From contig NZ_JAEKEZ010000010.1 in assembly GCF_016650815.1 (NCBI RefSeq), positions 124,001 to 188,000 of the forward strand: a stretch of 64,000 bases of DNA. The letters run 5' to 3'. Under the pieces are notes generated by a model, which made no database searches, had not been told where the DNA came from, and saw nothing but the letters and a program-made list of their open reading frames with translations. Both the position numbers and the translations under genes were made by a program. The DNA is from Pseudomonas sp. TH31 (lineage in GTDB: Bacteria > Pseudomonadota > Gammaproteobacteria > Pseudomonadales > Pseudomonadaceae). Below, in pieces: positions 44,067-52,251 of this stretch; position 1 is the stretch's first letter, and every line of letters starts with the position of its first letter.

Positions 44067-44471
44067 ATGCAACTTCCCTCCCTGCGCGGCAGTTGCCTGT
44101 GCAAAGCCATCGAATACCAACTCGATGGCCTCGACATGCCGATCGTCCATTGTCATTGCCAGACCTGCCGCAAGGCCCACGCTGCGGCGTTCGCCTCGAC
44201 GGCCGGGGTCATGCGTGAGCATTTTCGCTGGACCAAGGGGCAGGACCGGCTGGGCAGCTACGAGTCGTCGCCGGGCAAGTTTCGGCATTTCTGTTCGGTG
44301 TGTGGCTCGCACTTGATGGCAGAGCGGTTGGCGCAGCCGCATGTGATCGTGCGGGTGGCGACGCTTGATGATGATCCGGGGATGACGCCGCAGGCGCATA
44401 TCTGGATGGCTCATGACGTGTCGTGGCTTAAATATGAAGCCGTTGAACAATGCCCTGAGTGGCAGACATAA
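44067..44471 (+). CDS. GFA/CENP-V family zinc protein
   Basis: 134 residues with the seven-cysteine zinc pattern of the glutathione-dependent formaldehyde-activating (Gfa) family: GSCLCKAIEY, HCHCQTCRKAHAAAFAS, FCSVCGSHLMAE. CAAGGACGCCCC precedes the ATG. Single gene, divergent from the SRPBCC gene. Members bind glutathione adducts or have unknown roles; no detoxification gene lies next to it. Confidence 0.85.
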   Translation: MQLPSLRGSCLCKAIEYQLDGLDMPIVHCHCQTCRKAHAAAFASTAGVMREHFRWTKGQDRLGSYESSPGKFRHFCSVCGSHLMAERLAQPHVIVRVATLDDDPGMTPQAHIWMAHDVSWLKYEAVEQCPEWQT

Positions 44472-44496
44472 ATTCCCGAGACTACGCAGAACCTAA

Positions 44497-44586
44497 TGTG
44501 GGAGCGGGCTTGCTCGCGAAAGCGGTGTGCCAGGCAACATCGATGTCGACTGACACGCCCTCTTCGCGAGCAGGCTCACTCCCACA
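44497..44586. repeat. REP doublet after the GFA gene
   Basis: Arms TGTGGGAGCGGGCTTGCTCG (44497) and CGAGCAGGCTCACTCCCACA (to 44586). Confidence 0.82.
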
Positions 44587-44676
44587 GGGGATTGTGGGGG
44601 ACTGTAAATTGATTGATTCACTACCCGCTTCGCTACACTGCACCTCAATTTTCCATTGTCACCGCGAGAATCCCCC

Positions 44677-45081
44677 ATGAACCCACGCTTTCTCCTGGCG
44701 CTGACGCCTCTGCTGTTCACCACCGTGGCGCATGCCGTGGACTGCGCCCACGCCAACGACCAGAGCACCATGAATCTATGCTCCGCCGAGCAGTACAAGG
44801 CCGCAGACAAAGAGCTGAATGTGCTTTACCAGCAGATCACCAAAAGGTTGAAGGACAGTCCCGATGCCAGGAAGCTGCTGGTCAGCGCCCAGCGTAGCTG
44901 GGTGGCGTTTCGGGACGCCGAGTGTGAGTTTTCTTCCTCCGGGGTGGCGGGTGGCAGCATGGAGGGGCTGATCTACAACCAGTGCACCACCCACCTCACC
45001 AAGGTTCGCGTCGAGACCTTCAAGAGTTACCTCAAGTGTGAGGAAGGCGATATGAGCTGCCCGGTGCCCTCCAACTCTTAA
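44677..45081 (+). CDS. LprI-like periplasmic protein (DUF1311)
   Basis: 134 residues with a clear signal peptide (MNPRFLLALTPLLFTTVAHA, cut before VDC). The mature part has the DUF1311 pattern: DCAHANDQSTMNLCSAEQYKAADKELN, then LYQQI, SAQRSWVAFRDAECEF and a late NQCTTHLTKVR with paired cysteines. LprI of mycobacteria inhibits lysozyme; most homologues are uncharacterised. ATG 44677 is chosen because it starts the signal peptide. It is convergent with qhpB. Confidence 0.85.
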   Translation: MNPRFLLALTPLLFTTVAHAVDCAHANDQSTMNLCSAEQYKAADKELNVLYQQITKRLKDSPDARKLLVSAQRSWVAFRDAECEFSSSGVAGGSMEGLIYNQCTTHLTKVRVETFKSYLKCEEGDMSCPVPSNS

Positions 45082-45086
45082 AAGCG

Positions 45087-45161
45087 AAAAGATCGCAGGC
45101 TACGCCAGCTCCTACAAGGATCGCGTAACACTGTAGGAGCTGCCGAAGGCTGCGATCTTTT
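45087..45161. repeat. Palindromic repeat (GATCGCAGCCTTCGGCAGCTCC family), convergent gap
   Basis: Arms AAAAGATCGCAGGCTACGCC and its near complement up to 45161. It lies between convergent lprI-like and qhpB genes and ends in TTTT on the plus strand, so it may also act as a terminator. Confidence 0.8.
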
Positions 45162-45177
45162 GATTGTCTGCCGAGAA

Positions 45178-46296
45178 TCAGCGCACAAAGATCTGCGCCG
45201 TGGTAATCGCCATATCCCCACCCGGCATTTTGATGCTGCCGATCTGTTTCAGGCTCTCGGCATCGAAGATCGCCACATCATTGAACGTCCCGGCCAGGTA
45301 GATCTTGCTGCCGTCCTTGTTGAAGGAAATGCAGTAGTAGGAGTGATCCAGCGTCGCCGACTGCAGCAGTTTTTTCTGCTTGATGTCGTACTTGGCCAAC
45401 CGGTTGAGCACACCGAACATCAGGTTCGGGTCCTTCGGTGAGCGCATGCCGCTGAAGTAGATTTCCGTCAAAGGACCAAAATCGGTGGTTTCGGTCTTGC
45501 CGGTTTTCAGGTCGATACTGAACAGCCCGTAGAGGTATTCGGCGGTCAGCGGGTCCTGCTTCTTGTCCTTGAATTTCGCCGCGGTGTAGAGCAGCGAGAA
45601 GTCATGGCGATAGGTCTGCTGGTTCCACACGTAGAGCACGTCCGGCGCGCTGTAGTTCTCGCGTTTCCAGTGACGGCTGGGGATCAGTACATCGAACTTG
45701 CCGGTTTTGACATCGACCTTGTAGACGTCCGCCCCCGCCACATACAGCGTGCCATCGTCGCCACTTTGCATGATGGTCAACTGCCGTGGCGCCGGGAAAC
45801 TGCGCACGGGTTTGGCGTCCATGCCAGCGTCGGTGGCGTAGACATCGAGCCGCGGTTGCTGCACTTCATAGCGGTCGTTGAGCATCAGCGTCGGGTTGGC
45901 GACAGCGAACAGTTCCTTGCCGTCATGGCTGAGGGTGAAGGCGAACATCGAGCGCGCTTTCTCACCGGGTTTCTGGGTGATGCTGGTGTGGAACACCTGT
46001 TTGCAGTTATCCAGCTCAACGCCGTAGATGTCCGCATAGTGGTTGTTCAGCACGTACGCGGTCTTGTGATCCGGCGACAGTTGGACGGTGCCAGGACCGA
46101 AGGCGTCCGGCATTTTGCAGGTCTTGAACAAGGTGTCGGTGGCCAGGTCAATCACGTTCAGGTTATTCGGGTAATTGGTGGTCAACATGTACTCGTGACC
46201 GTCTTGCAGTGCAGTGTTTTCATCGGCCAGAACGTTAAGCGAACAGACGCTCAGGACGGCGAACGCGGCCAGGCCGCAGGCTTTGACAATAAGCAT
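45178..46296 (-). CDS. qhpB: Quinohemoprotein amine dehydrogenase beta subunit
   Basis: 372 residues with a signal peptide (MLIVKACGLAAFAVLSVCSLNVLA). The mature protein is the seven-bladed propeller of the enzyme's beta subunit: repeated blade-like stretches such as YMLTTNYPNNLNVIDLATDTLFKT, DHKTAYVLNN, DGKELFAVANP, DGSKIYLAGTFNDVAIFD. Start 46296 has AAGGA 7 nt upstream; the longer frame to 46323 does not. It is the last gene of qhpADCB, 23 bp after qhpC. The subunit sits in the periplasm and holds the gamma chain with its quinone cofactor. Confidence 0.92.
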   Translation of the reverse strand: MLIVKACGLAAFAVLSVCSLNVLADENTALQDGHEYMLTTNYPNNLNVIDLATDTLFKTCKMPDAFGPGTVQLSPDHKTAYVLNNHYADIYGVELDNCKQVFHTSITQKPGEKARSMFAFTLSHDGKELFAVANPTLMLNDRYEVQQPRLDVYATDAGMDAKPVRSFPAPRQLTIMQSGDDGTLYVAGADVYKVDVKTGKFDVLIPSRHWKRENYSAPDVLYVWNQQTYRHDFSLLYTAAKFKDKKQDPLTAEYLYGLFSIDLKTGKTETTDFGPLTEIYFSGMRSPKDPNLMFGVLNRLAKYDIKQKKLLQSATLDHSYYCISFNKDGSKIYLAGTFNDVAIFDAESLKQIGSIKMPGGDMAITTAQIFVR

Positions 46297-46319
46297 GCTG
46301 AAATCCTTCTGAGGTCCGA

Positions 46320-46642
46320 TCACTTATCTTTTGGGAAGACAGTCCCGAGGTTGCGCCAACTCTCGTTCGAGGCCTGCGCGTCCTTGTTCCAGTCCGGGTA
46401 AGTGCTCATCATGTCGGGCACCTGGGCCGGCCACCAGCACGGGTCGGAACAGCCATAAAGATCCGCTTCCATCGGCTGGCACAGCGACGACACACCGCCA
46501 AAGGCGTCGATTTCCCAACCGGGTCGGTGGTCGAGGCGCAGCCGGCGACCGAGCTCATCGCCACCACTTCTTCAATGCGGTTTTCGGCTGCGGCCTGATC
46601 GAGCTTCAGCGCTTTGTTATTGATTGCCTTGAGATGTTTCAT
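46320..46642 (-). CDS. qhpC: Quinohemoprotein amine dehydrogenase gamma subunit (cross-linked cofactor peptide); frameshifted
   Basis: Restoring one G at 46519-46520 gives 107 residues: a 28-residue leader and a 79-residue mature chain. The mature chain has all residues of the known cross-links in the right spacing: Cys7-Glu16, Cys27-Asp33, Cys41-Asp49 and the Cys37-Trp43 pair that becomes cysteine tryptophylquinone ([15 protein letters not shown]). QhpD makes the three thioethers, QhpG modifies the Trp and QhpE removes the leader. It starts 1 nt after the qhpD stop. Without the base the frame ends in an unrelated sequence after the Asp-Pro at mature position 12-13. Confidence 0.93.
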
Positions 46643-46643
46643 A

Positions 46644-48074
46644 TCAGTGAGCCTTGCGCGGAGTGATGTAGCTGCTGATAAACGCAGGGTTGTGGGCCAT
46701 GATCCGGGTGTAGACCTCGATGCCGAAGTCGACCCAGTCACGCATCAGTTCGCAGTAGTGATAGGTCGGGTGGGTCGGGTCGCCGTAACGGGCATAGCTT
46801 TCGTGATAGCAGCCGCCGGAGCAGAGGTTGCGGATCTGACAGTCCTCGCAACCGGTGTTGGTGCGGTCCAGGCGCTGGGACAGGAAGTCGTTCAATTCGA
46901 CCTGTTTTACACCGCTGTGCACGTTGCCAAACGTCGGCAGTGACGAGCCGGTAAAGCGGTGGCACAGGTTCAGCTCACCCTTGTGATCCACTGCCAGCAT
47001 CTTCAAACCCGCGCCACATGGCAGGGCTTTTTTATGGCCTTCGTGGATGTCGGTGATCAACTGGTGCAGGTTGGAAAAACCGATATTGCGGTGCTCCAAC
47101 GCGGCTTCCAGGTAACGCCGGCCGAGTTTCTTCATGTTGGCAAAGACTTCGATCAGCTCCTCGCTGGACAGGTTGAAGGTGCTGATGTCGCCAGACGTCA
47201 CCGGGGCGAAACCGACTTCGGCAAACCCCAGTTCGTTGAACAGATGATCCCAGATGGTTTCGACATCGGTGACGCCGGTGGTCAGGGTTACCCGCGCGCC
47301 GACCGGGCGGCTGTTGTAGCGCGACAGCAGCATCTCGGCCTTGCGCCGCACCACGTCATAGGTGCCCTGCCCGCCCACGGTGATGCGATTGCGGTCGTGC
47401 ACGGTTTTCGGCCCGTCGATACTCACAGAGAGCCCGAAACGGTGGGCGTTGAGGTAGTCCACGGTGTCTTCGGTGAGCAGCGTGGCGTTGGTGGTCATGA
47501 CGAACTCGACGAACTTGCCCGCCTCGGCAAACCGCTTTTCACAATAATCGACCATGTACTCGATCAGCTTGCGGTTGCTCAACGGCTCCCCACCGAAAAA
47601 CACCACGGTGAAACGCTCTTCATCCGGGGATTCGCGCAGCAGCATTTCTACCGACGCGACCGCCGTTTCAACGTCCATTTTCTTGCCGGCCGACGGCTTG
47701 TCGAGGTCTTCCTTGTAGCAGTAGGTGCAGCTCAAGTTGCAGCCGGTGTTCACGTTGAGCACCACGGTATTGATCGCCGTGCGCTCGACTCGTTTGGTGC
47801 CGATGTCCGGGGTCAGTGGCGAGCCGTCGCTGACCAGTTCCAGGGCCATCAGCTCGCGCAGGGTTTCGGTGATTTCGTCACCGTTAAAGCGTGCGGCCAA
47901 ACGCTGGATCAGGTCCTCCGACGAACAGCCGGGACCGCGCAAGGTATCGATGATGGTGCCGGTCAGCTCATCGCTGGCGAACAGCGAACTGCTGGGGATG
48001 TGGAACAGCATGCGGTCGGCGTCGACGTGCACTTCGTGCAGATTGCGTTCAACCAGATTCAAAATAGCGCCCAT
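46644..48074 (-). CDS. qhpD: Radical SAM thioether cross-linking enzyme of the gamma subunit
   Basis: 476 residues. The radical SAM cluster motif is CNLSCTYCYKED (about 113-124), followed by GGEPL. The C-terminal SPASM region has CGAGLKMLAVDHKGELNLCHRF and CEDCQIRNLCSGGCYHESY, the ligands of auxiliary iron-sulfur clusters. An N-terminal peptide-binding domain precedes these. The family forms Cys-to-Asp/Glu thioether bonds in the gamma subunit in the cytoplasm. AGGAGG lies 6 nt from the start. It is 94 bp downstream of qhpA. Confidence 0.94.
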   Translation of the reverse strand: MGAILNLVERNLHEVHVDADRMLFHIPSSSLFASDELTGTIIDTLRGPGCSSEDLIQRLAARFNGDEITETLRELMALELVSDGSPLTPDIGTKRVERTAINTVVLNVNTGCNLSCTYCYKEDLDKPSAGKKMDVETAVASVEMLLRESPDEERFTVVFFGGEPLSNRKLIEYMVDYCEKRFAEAGKFVEFVMTTNATLLTEDTVDYLNAHRFGLSVSIDGPKTVHDRNRITVGGQGTYDVVRRKAEMLLSRYNSRPVGARVTLTTGVTDVETIWDHLFNELGFAEVGFAPVTSGDISTFNLSSEELIEVFANMKKLGRRYLEAALEHRNIGFSNLHQLITDIHEGHKKALPCGAGLKMLAVDHKGELNLCHRFTGSSLPTFGNVHSGVKQVELNDFLSQRLDRTNTGCEDCQIRNLCSGGCYHESYARYGDPTHPTYHYCELMRDWVDFGIEVYTRIMAHNPAFISSYITPRKAH

Positions 48075-48168
48075 TGCAACCTCCTGTGCAAACCCCGGTT
48101 TCGAGGCCTGCGGTCATTCCGAAAAAGTGTCTGAAGCCGTTGCGGTCAGCTAGCTCACGTTTTCAACA

Positions 48169-49749
48169 TCATGGAATGGGTGGATTGTTCCAGCGTTGCA
48201 CGGTGACGATCATGTGGCCTTCGCCGGTCAGGGATTTTCCTGCCTCGTCGACGGCGGCGATCACCTTGAGGTTGCCGGCATTGTTGGTGGACATTTTGCG
48301 CTGCGGGTTTGGCCCGGCATCGCCCGGTGTAAACACGCCGCTGTCGGCCTGCATGGTGCCGGCGAACTTGACGTCCTGGTCTTCCTTGGCGCGGTCATCG
48401 AAAGCTTCGACCTTCCACTGCGCCGGGAACACGCCGATGCGATACGACTTGCCGTCGGCGCCCTTGCCCCAGGCTTCAGCATCGAAACGGCCCTGGACTT
48501 TCGGCGTCGAACCTCCGCCCTCGCCGATCCGCGCCACCGAGAATTCCGGCACGACTTTGACGGCATCGATGCTGCTGTAGACCGACAGGGTCGGGCCTTT
48601 CAGCATGCCGACAGTGACGTTGCGCAGGCCCGGTTGAGCATTCGCAGCAGCCTTGAGTTTGACCTTGATCCGGTCAGGGCTTTGCTCGACGACGGCGACC
48701 ACTTCCACGCCTTTGCCGAAGTTCGGTTTGCCGGTGAGGCCGCTGCCAATCAACGTCACTTCGGTTTCAGCACCAGCCTTCAGATAACCCGGTTGAACGG
48801 CCAGCAAACGGCTGCTGCCCTGCTTGGCGGCAACGAAGTCCAGACCACGCTCATCGTGCTCAGCCTCGAACATCCGGCCCTGCATCGCGGTGCCTTGGGC
48901 GGCGAACACCTGGCGCATGGTCACGCCGTCGATGGTCACGTTACCGCGCCATTCATAACCGCTGTAGAGAATCGCGCTACCGTCGCCGTTGAACGGGCTG
49001 CCATCGGCGTATTGGCCTTTGACGCTGACCTTGAAGGTGTCGCTGCCATCGGCCGTGACGCTCATCACGCCGGCCAGTTCGCCTTTACCCGGCAAGTGGC
49101 CGCTGAAGCTCCAGTCGCCCACCAGCGCATCGGCTTTCGGCGCGACTTTCAGCCAGGCTTTCCAGGCCGGGTTGTCCAGCGGATAACGCTTGGCCAACAG
49201 GGGCACCATGTCCTTACGGGCGATATCAAACCAGTCGCGATCCCGAGCCAGGGCCTGGTACTCCAGCGACGGCCATTGACCGAGGTGGAAGTTCACCAGA
49301 CGCTCCCACTCCTGGGCCGGACGGCGTTGCAGCGCAACCCGCGCACCGGAGTGGCAGCGGCCGCACATCTGGCTGGTCTGGTCGTCGAAATGCTCGACGG
49401 TATTGAGCCGGCGCTCCAGCGCATAGCGCACGCCATCGGTCTCGCTCGGCGCCAGGCCCTGGGTGTCGGCCAGGTATTTGACCAGGGTGCGGCGGTCGTC
49501 ATCGCTGATCTGCAAACCGTGCATGGTCTGCATCCGGGCGATGCTCATCAGCCAGCCTTCCGGGGTCTTGCGCTGGTGGCTGATGCGGCTCAGGGCGTTA
49601 TCGGCTTCGGGGGTGTGACAGCCCTGACAGGTTTCCTTGAGGATGGTCTGGGCGTCGCGGGCTGCCAGGCTGTAAGGCGAATGCAGCGCCACACAAGCGG
49701 CCACGGCCAGCAGGCCGGCGCTCATGCCTGATCGGAGTCTTCTCTTCAT
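48169..49749 (-). CDS. qhpA: Quinohemoprotein amine dehydrogenase alpha subunit (diheme)
   Basis: 526 residues with a signal peptide ending in SLA-ARD. Two haem c sites, CQGCH and CGRCH, are within the first 120 residues of the precursor. They are followed by three beta-rich domains as in the known alpha subunit (GDWSFSGHLPGKGELAGVMSV, EVTLIGSGLTGKPNFG, VARIGEGGGSTPKVQGRFDAEAWG). Start 49749 follows GCGAGG. The subunit passes electrons from the quinone on to a cytochrome or azurin. First gene of qhpADCB. Confidence 0.92.
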   Translation of the reverse strand: MKRRLRSGMSAGLLAVAACVALHSPYSLAARDAQTILKETCQGCHTPEADNALSRISHQRKTPEGWLMSIARMQTMHGLQISDDDRRTLVKYLADTQGLAPSETDGVRYALERRLNTVEHFDDQTSQMCGRCHSGARVALQRRPAQEWERLVNFHLGQWPSLEYQALARDRDWFDIARKDMVPLLAKRYPLDNPAWKAWLKVAPKADALVGDWSFSGHLPGKGELAGVMSVTADGSDTFKVSVKGQYADGSPFNGDGSAILYSGYEWRGNVTIDGVTMRQVFAAQGTAMQGRMFEAEHDERGLDFVAAKQGSSRLLAVQPGYLKAGAETEVTLIGSGLTGKPNFGKGVEVVAVVEQSPDRIKVKLKAAANAQPGLRNVTVGMLKGPTLSVYSSIDAVKVVPEFSVARIGEGGGSTPKVQGRFDAEAWGKGADGKSYRIGVFPAQWKVEAFDDRAKEDQDVKFAGTMQADSGVFTPGDAGPNPQRKMSTNNAGNLKVIAAVDEAGKSLTGEGHMIVTVQRWNNPPIP

Positions 49750-49862
49750 CAACGTCGAACCTCGCACGGTGCTTTCTTATTGTTGTGGCTTATCGTTTTT
49801 ATGGTTTCTGCCACCGGCGGCGAGCCGCTGGCGGAGGCAAGAGAAACGTCTGCGATGAGCAA

Positions 49863-49878
49863 TACACGGAGCGTGCCA
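49863..49878 (-). promoter_or_regulatory. Possible weak sigma-54 promoter of qhpA
   Basis: The minus strand reads TGGCACGCTCCGTGTA: the -24 half (TGGCAC) is perfect, the -12 half is GT rather than GC at the right spacing. It is 114 bp from the qhpA start. Confidence is low because of the poor -12. Confidence 0.35.
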
Positions 49879-49973
49879 GCTTATTAATAGTCTTTTAAAT
49901 CAATAAACTGTGATGAAAAATCAGTTTACAACCGGGCTTCGAAAGGCAAGCCGGCGTCTAATATCGCGACAGC

Positions 49974-49990
49974 TGTTGCAGTCTGAGACA
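49974..49990. promoter_or_regulatory. Candidate activator site shared with the aldehyde dehydrogenase promoter
   Basis: TGTTGCAGTCTGAGACA; its reverse complement TGTCTCAGACTGCAACA matches 14 of 17 positions of 52108-52124. It has the dyad form TGT-N2-C-N5-G-N2-ACA expected of an enhancer for a Fis-type sigma-54 activator. It lies about 105 bp upstream of the qhpA -24 element and 92 bp upstream of the amidohydrolase start. The rest of the 49750-50081 gap shows nothing else. Confidence 0.5.
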
Positions 49991-50081
49991 AGGATAACCA
50001 ACTCCCGAACCACTGCTACGCTTGCAGCGCGCACATCGTGTGCGTTACGCCTCAAACCACCGAAAACCTGAGGAACGCGTC

Positions 50082-52043
50082 ATGGGATCAAACGGAAATG
50101 ATCACAATTGCACCCATTGCGGCTGCGAAAACCCCATCTGGAATGCACTCAAACACACTTTCGACCCAACGGCCCTTGCGAGCCAGCTGCCCAAGCTCGG
50201 GCCAGAACCTGATAGCGAGTCGGTCATCTTTACCGGCGGGGTGATTTACCCGCTCAAGGACGGCAACATGGATGAGCGGGTCGAAGCGCTGGGCATCCAT
50301 GGTGGCGACGTCGTCGCCTCCGGTAGCCTCGGCCACGTCCAGGCCCACATGAAAGCCAAAGGCATCGCCTGGACGACCCGGCAACTGGACGGCAAAACCC
50401 TGCTGCCCGGCCTGATCGAACCCCACGTGCACATCGTGCAGACGTGCGCGATTGAAGGCTGGCTGGACCTGGGCGCCATCCAGGATTCGTCGAATCCGGA
50501 GGACGTCAAAGGCCCGCACGACATTAAACAGGATCAGCGGCTACGCCCCCGCTATGACTGGAACTGGCTGAAGGAAGAAATCAACCAGCACATTCCCGAA
50601 GACACTTCGACCTGGATACTCGGCCGCATGGTCGACCCGGCTCTGATGCCATTCACGGAAGTGAAAAACGGCCTCAACCAACTCACAACCTTTTACTGCG
50701 ATATCGATGAAACCGGGGATAACGTCGGCAACCTGGACAACATCGTGTCGCAAAACCCGTTGTTGATGGTCAGCGCTTCGATGCACACCTTTTACTTGAA
50801 CACGGCCGCGTGCAAAGCCGTCTACAACAGCCACAACCCGAGCAGCAAAAAACTGCGCGAGCACTACGCAACCTGCCAGGATTTCATCGACGCCACGCGC
50901 GGCAATCTTCAGGAGGAGGCCGGCATGATGCCTGCCATTCTGTCGATTCCGCTCAAGCAGGCCCTCGACGTGTTGAACATCTTCAACCACCTCAAGGCCT
51001 ATTTCGATAAAGCGTCCAGCCGGGGCGTCACCCTGCTCTACGACGCCATGATGGACACGTTCTCCAAAATCGTCCTCGGCATCTATGATCTCAAGCACCA
51101 CAGCAACGTGCGGATCGGTTATGCCGCGCCCTACGATAGCATTGGGAAGAAATACCATCCCGTGACCAAAGAAGCCGCCAGGCGTTTTTATCAAGGTGGG
51201 CTCAAGTTGATTTCGGACGGCTCCAACCAGGGGCTGACGGGCTATCAGGCGCAGCCGTACTGCTGTGAGACGAAGCCCGAGTTGGGTAACTTCAACTTCT
51301 GTGATCCGGATGGAACTACAACCCCGACAGTCATTCCCGACGCCTATCAGACCACCATCAATACGGCCATGAAGGACGGCTGGCCGCTGATGATTCATGC
51401 CAACGGTGAACGGGCGATCAGTTTCACCCTCAGCGCTTATGAGGCCGCGCTGAAAAAAACCAGCGGGCTTGAAAAACGTCACCGTATCGAACACTGCTCG
51501 CTGTTAACCGAAGACCATCTCAAAGACATGAAAAGACTGGGCATCTCACCGAGCTTTCTGATCGGTCATGTCGGTTACTGGGGCTACGCATTCGAAAAGG
51601 CGATTTTCGAGGAGAAAGCCACGAAGATGCTCGACCTGTGCAAGTCGGCCCTGGACCATGGATTGAGAATCTCGCTGCACAGCGATTGTTCGGTCACCCC
51701 ACTGGGGCCGCTGCGCTCCATGGAGCAAGCCGTGACCCGAAAAATGGAAGGCATGCGTGATGCGCAAGGCCATTTCATCAGTGACCCGCGTCAGCAACCG
51801 ATCCTCAACGAGGCCGAGTGCCTGACACGCCAGCAAGCCTTGAAAGCCATCACCTATGACGCCGCTTGGCAGTGCCATGCCGACCAGTGGATGGGCTCGT
51901 TGCAGGATGGCCATTTTGCCGACCTAGTGATTCTCGAGCAGAACCCGCTCGACGAAAAAGTCCCAGCGACCAGCATCCGCGATATCAAGATCTGTGAAAC
52001 CTGGAAAGGTGGCCGCAAGGTCTATGCCCACCCTGAAAAGTGA
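50082..52043 (+). CDS. Amidohydrolase family protein (Amidohydro_3 type), inserted in the qhp island
   Basis: 653 residues. Metal-binding HxH in LPGLIEPHVHIVQT, later His in MIHANGERAIS and RIEHCSLL, and Asp in SLHSDCSVTPLGP: the amidohydrolase superfamily set, of the YtcJ/Amidohydro_3 branch. It is longer than usual, with a Cys-rich start (NCTHCGCENP) that may bind a metal. No signal peptide. ATG 50082 has GAGGAA upstream. Divergent from qhpA and followed by the aldehyde dehydrogenase. The substrate is unknown; deacylating an N-acyl amine before oxidation is a guess from the neighbours. Confidence 0.8.
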   Translation: MGSNGNDHNCTHCGCENPIWNALKHTFDPTALASQLPKLGPEPDSESVIFTGGVIYPLKDGNMDERVEALGIHGGDVVASGSLGHVQAHMKAKGIAWTTRQLDGKTLLPGLIEPHVHIVQTCAIEGWLDLGAIQDSSNPEDVKGPHDIKQDQRLRPRYDWNWLKEEINQHIPEDTSTWILGRMVDPALMPFTEVKNGLNQLTTFYCDIDETGDNVGNLDNIVSQNPLLMVSASMHTFYLNTAACKAVYNSHNPSSKKLREHYATCQDFIDATRGNLQEEAGMMPAILSIPLKQALDVLNIFNHLKAYFDKASSRGVTLLYDAMMDTFSKIVLGIYDLKHHSNVRIGYAAPYDSIGKKYHPVTKEAARRFYQGGLKLISDGSNQGLTGYQAQPYCCETKPELGNFNFCDPDGTTTPTVIPDAYQTTINTAMKDGWPLMIHANGERAISFTLSAYEAALKKTSGLEKRHRIEHCSLLTEDHLKDMKRLGISPSFLIGHVGYWGYAFEKAIFEEKATKMLDLCKSALDHGLRISLHSDCSVTPLGPLRSMEQAVTRKMEGMRDAQGHFISDPRQQPILNEAECLTRQQALKAITYDAAWQCHADQWMGSLQDGHFADLVILEQNPLDEKVPATSIRDIKICETWKGGRKVYAHPEK

Positions 52044-52054
52044 TCGGTAGCACC

Positions 52055-52083
52055 GGGCGTCCGACGTGATAGGTCGGGCGCCC
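52055..52083 (+). terminator. Weak hairpin after the amidohydrolase
   Basis: GGGCGTCCGAC pairs with GTCGGGCGCCC (one G-T pair) around a short loop; no T run follows, so termination is doubtful. Confidence 0.3.
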
Positions 52084-52107
52084 ATCACCGCGAAACCGTC
52101 TCAAGCG

Positions 52108-52124
52108 CGTCTCAGATTGCGACA
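52108..52124. promoter_or_regulatory. Candidate activator site upstream of the aldehyde dehydrogenase
   Basis: CGTCTCAGATTGCGACA, 14/17 identical to the reverse complement of 49974-49990. It lies about 85 bp upstream of the -24 element at 52200, a normal distance for a sigma-54 enhancer. Confidence 0.5.
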
Positions 52125-52199
52125 CACGCGCCCCTTCCTCAGCCTCTTTTGAAAGCTGAAACCCCGTTAAACCGCCGCTGTTACTGCTCGCCAGCAAAC

Positions 52200-52214
52200 T
52201 GGCACAACCGTTGC
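52200..52214 (+). promoter_or_regulatory. Sigma-54 promoter of the aldehyde dehydrogenase gene
   Basis: TGGCACAACCGTTGC matches the -24/-12 consensus TGGCAC-N5-TTGC exactly. Transcription would start near 52226, leaving a leader of about 26 nt. The sigma-54 activator gene at 57537-59440 is the obvious partner. Confidence 0.8.
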
Positions 52215-52251
52215 GAAAGCGCTGATCTCACGAATAAAAAGAGATCTCGCC

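Noticed and set aside
46959..48134. Plus-strand frame opposite qhpD (391 codons)
   Set aside because: Shadow; qhpD has radical SAM and SPASM motifs.
48196..49731. Plus-strand frame opposite qhpA (511 codons)
   Set aside because: Shadow; qhpA has haem sites and a signal peptide.
50000..50040. Sigma-54 promoter for the amidohydrolase at CGCTTGCAGC
   Set aside because: TTGCA is present but the -24 GG is missing at the right distance.
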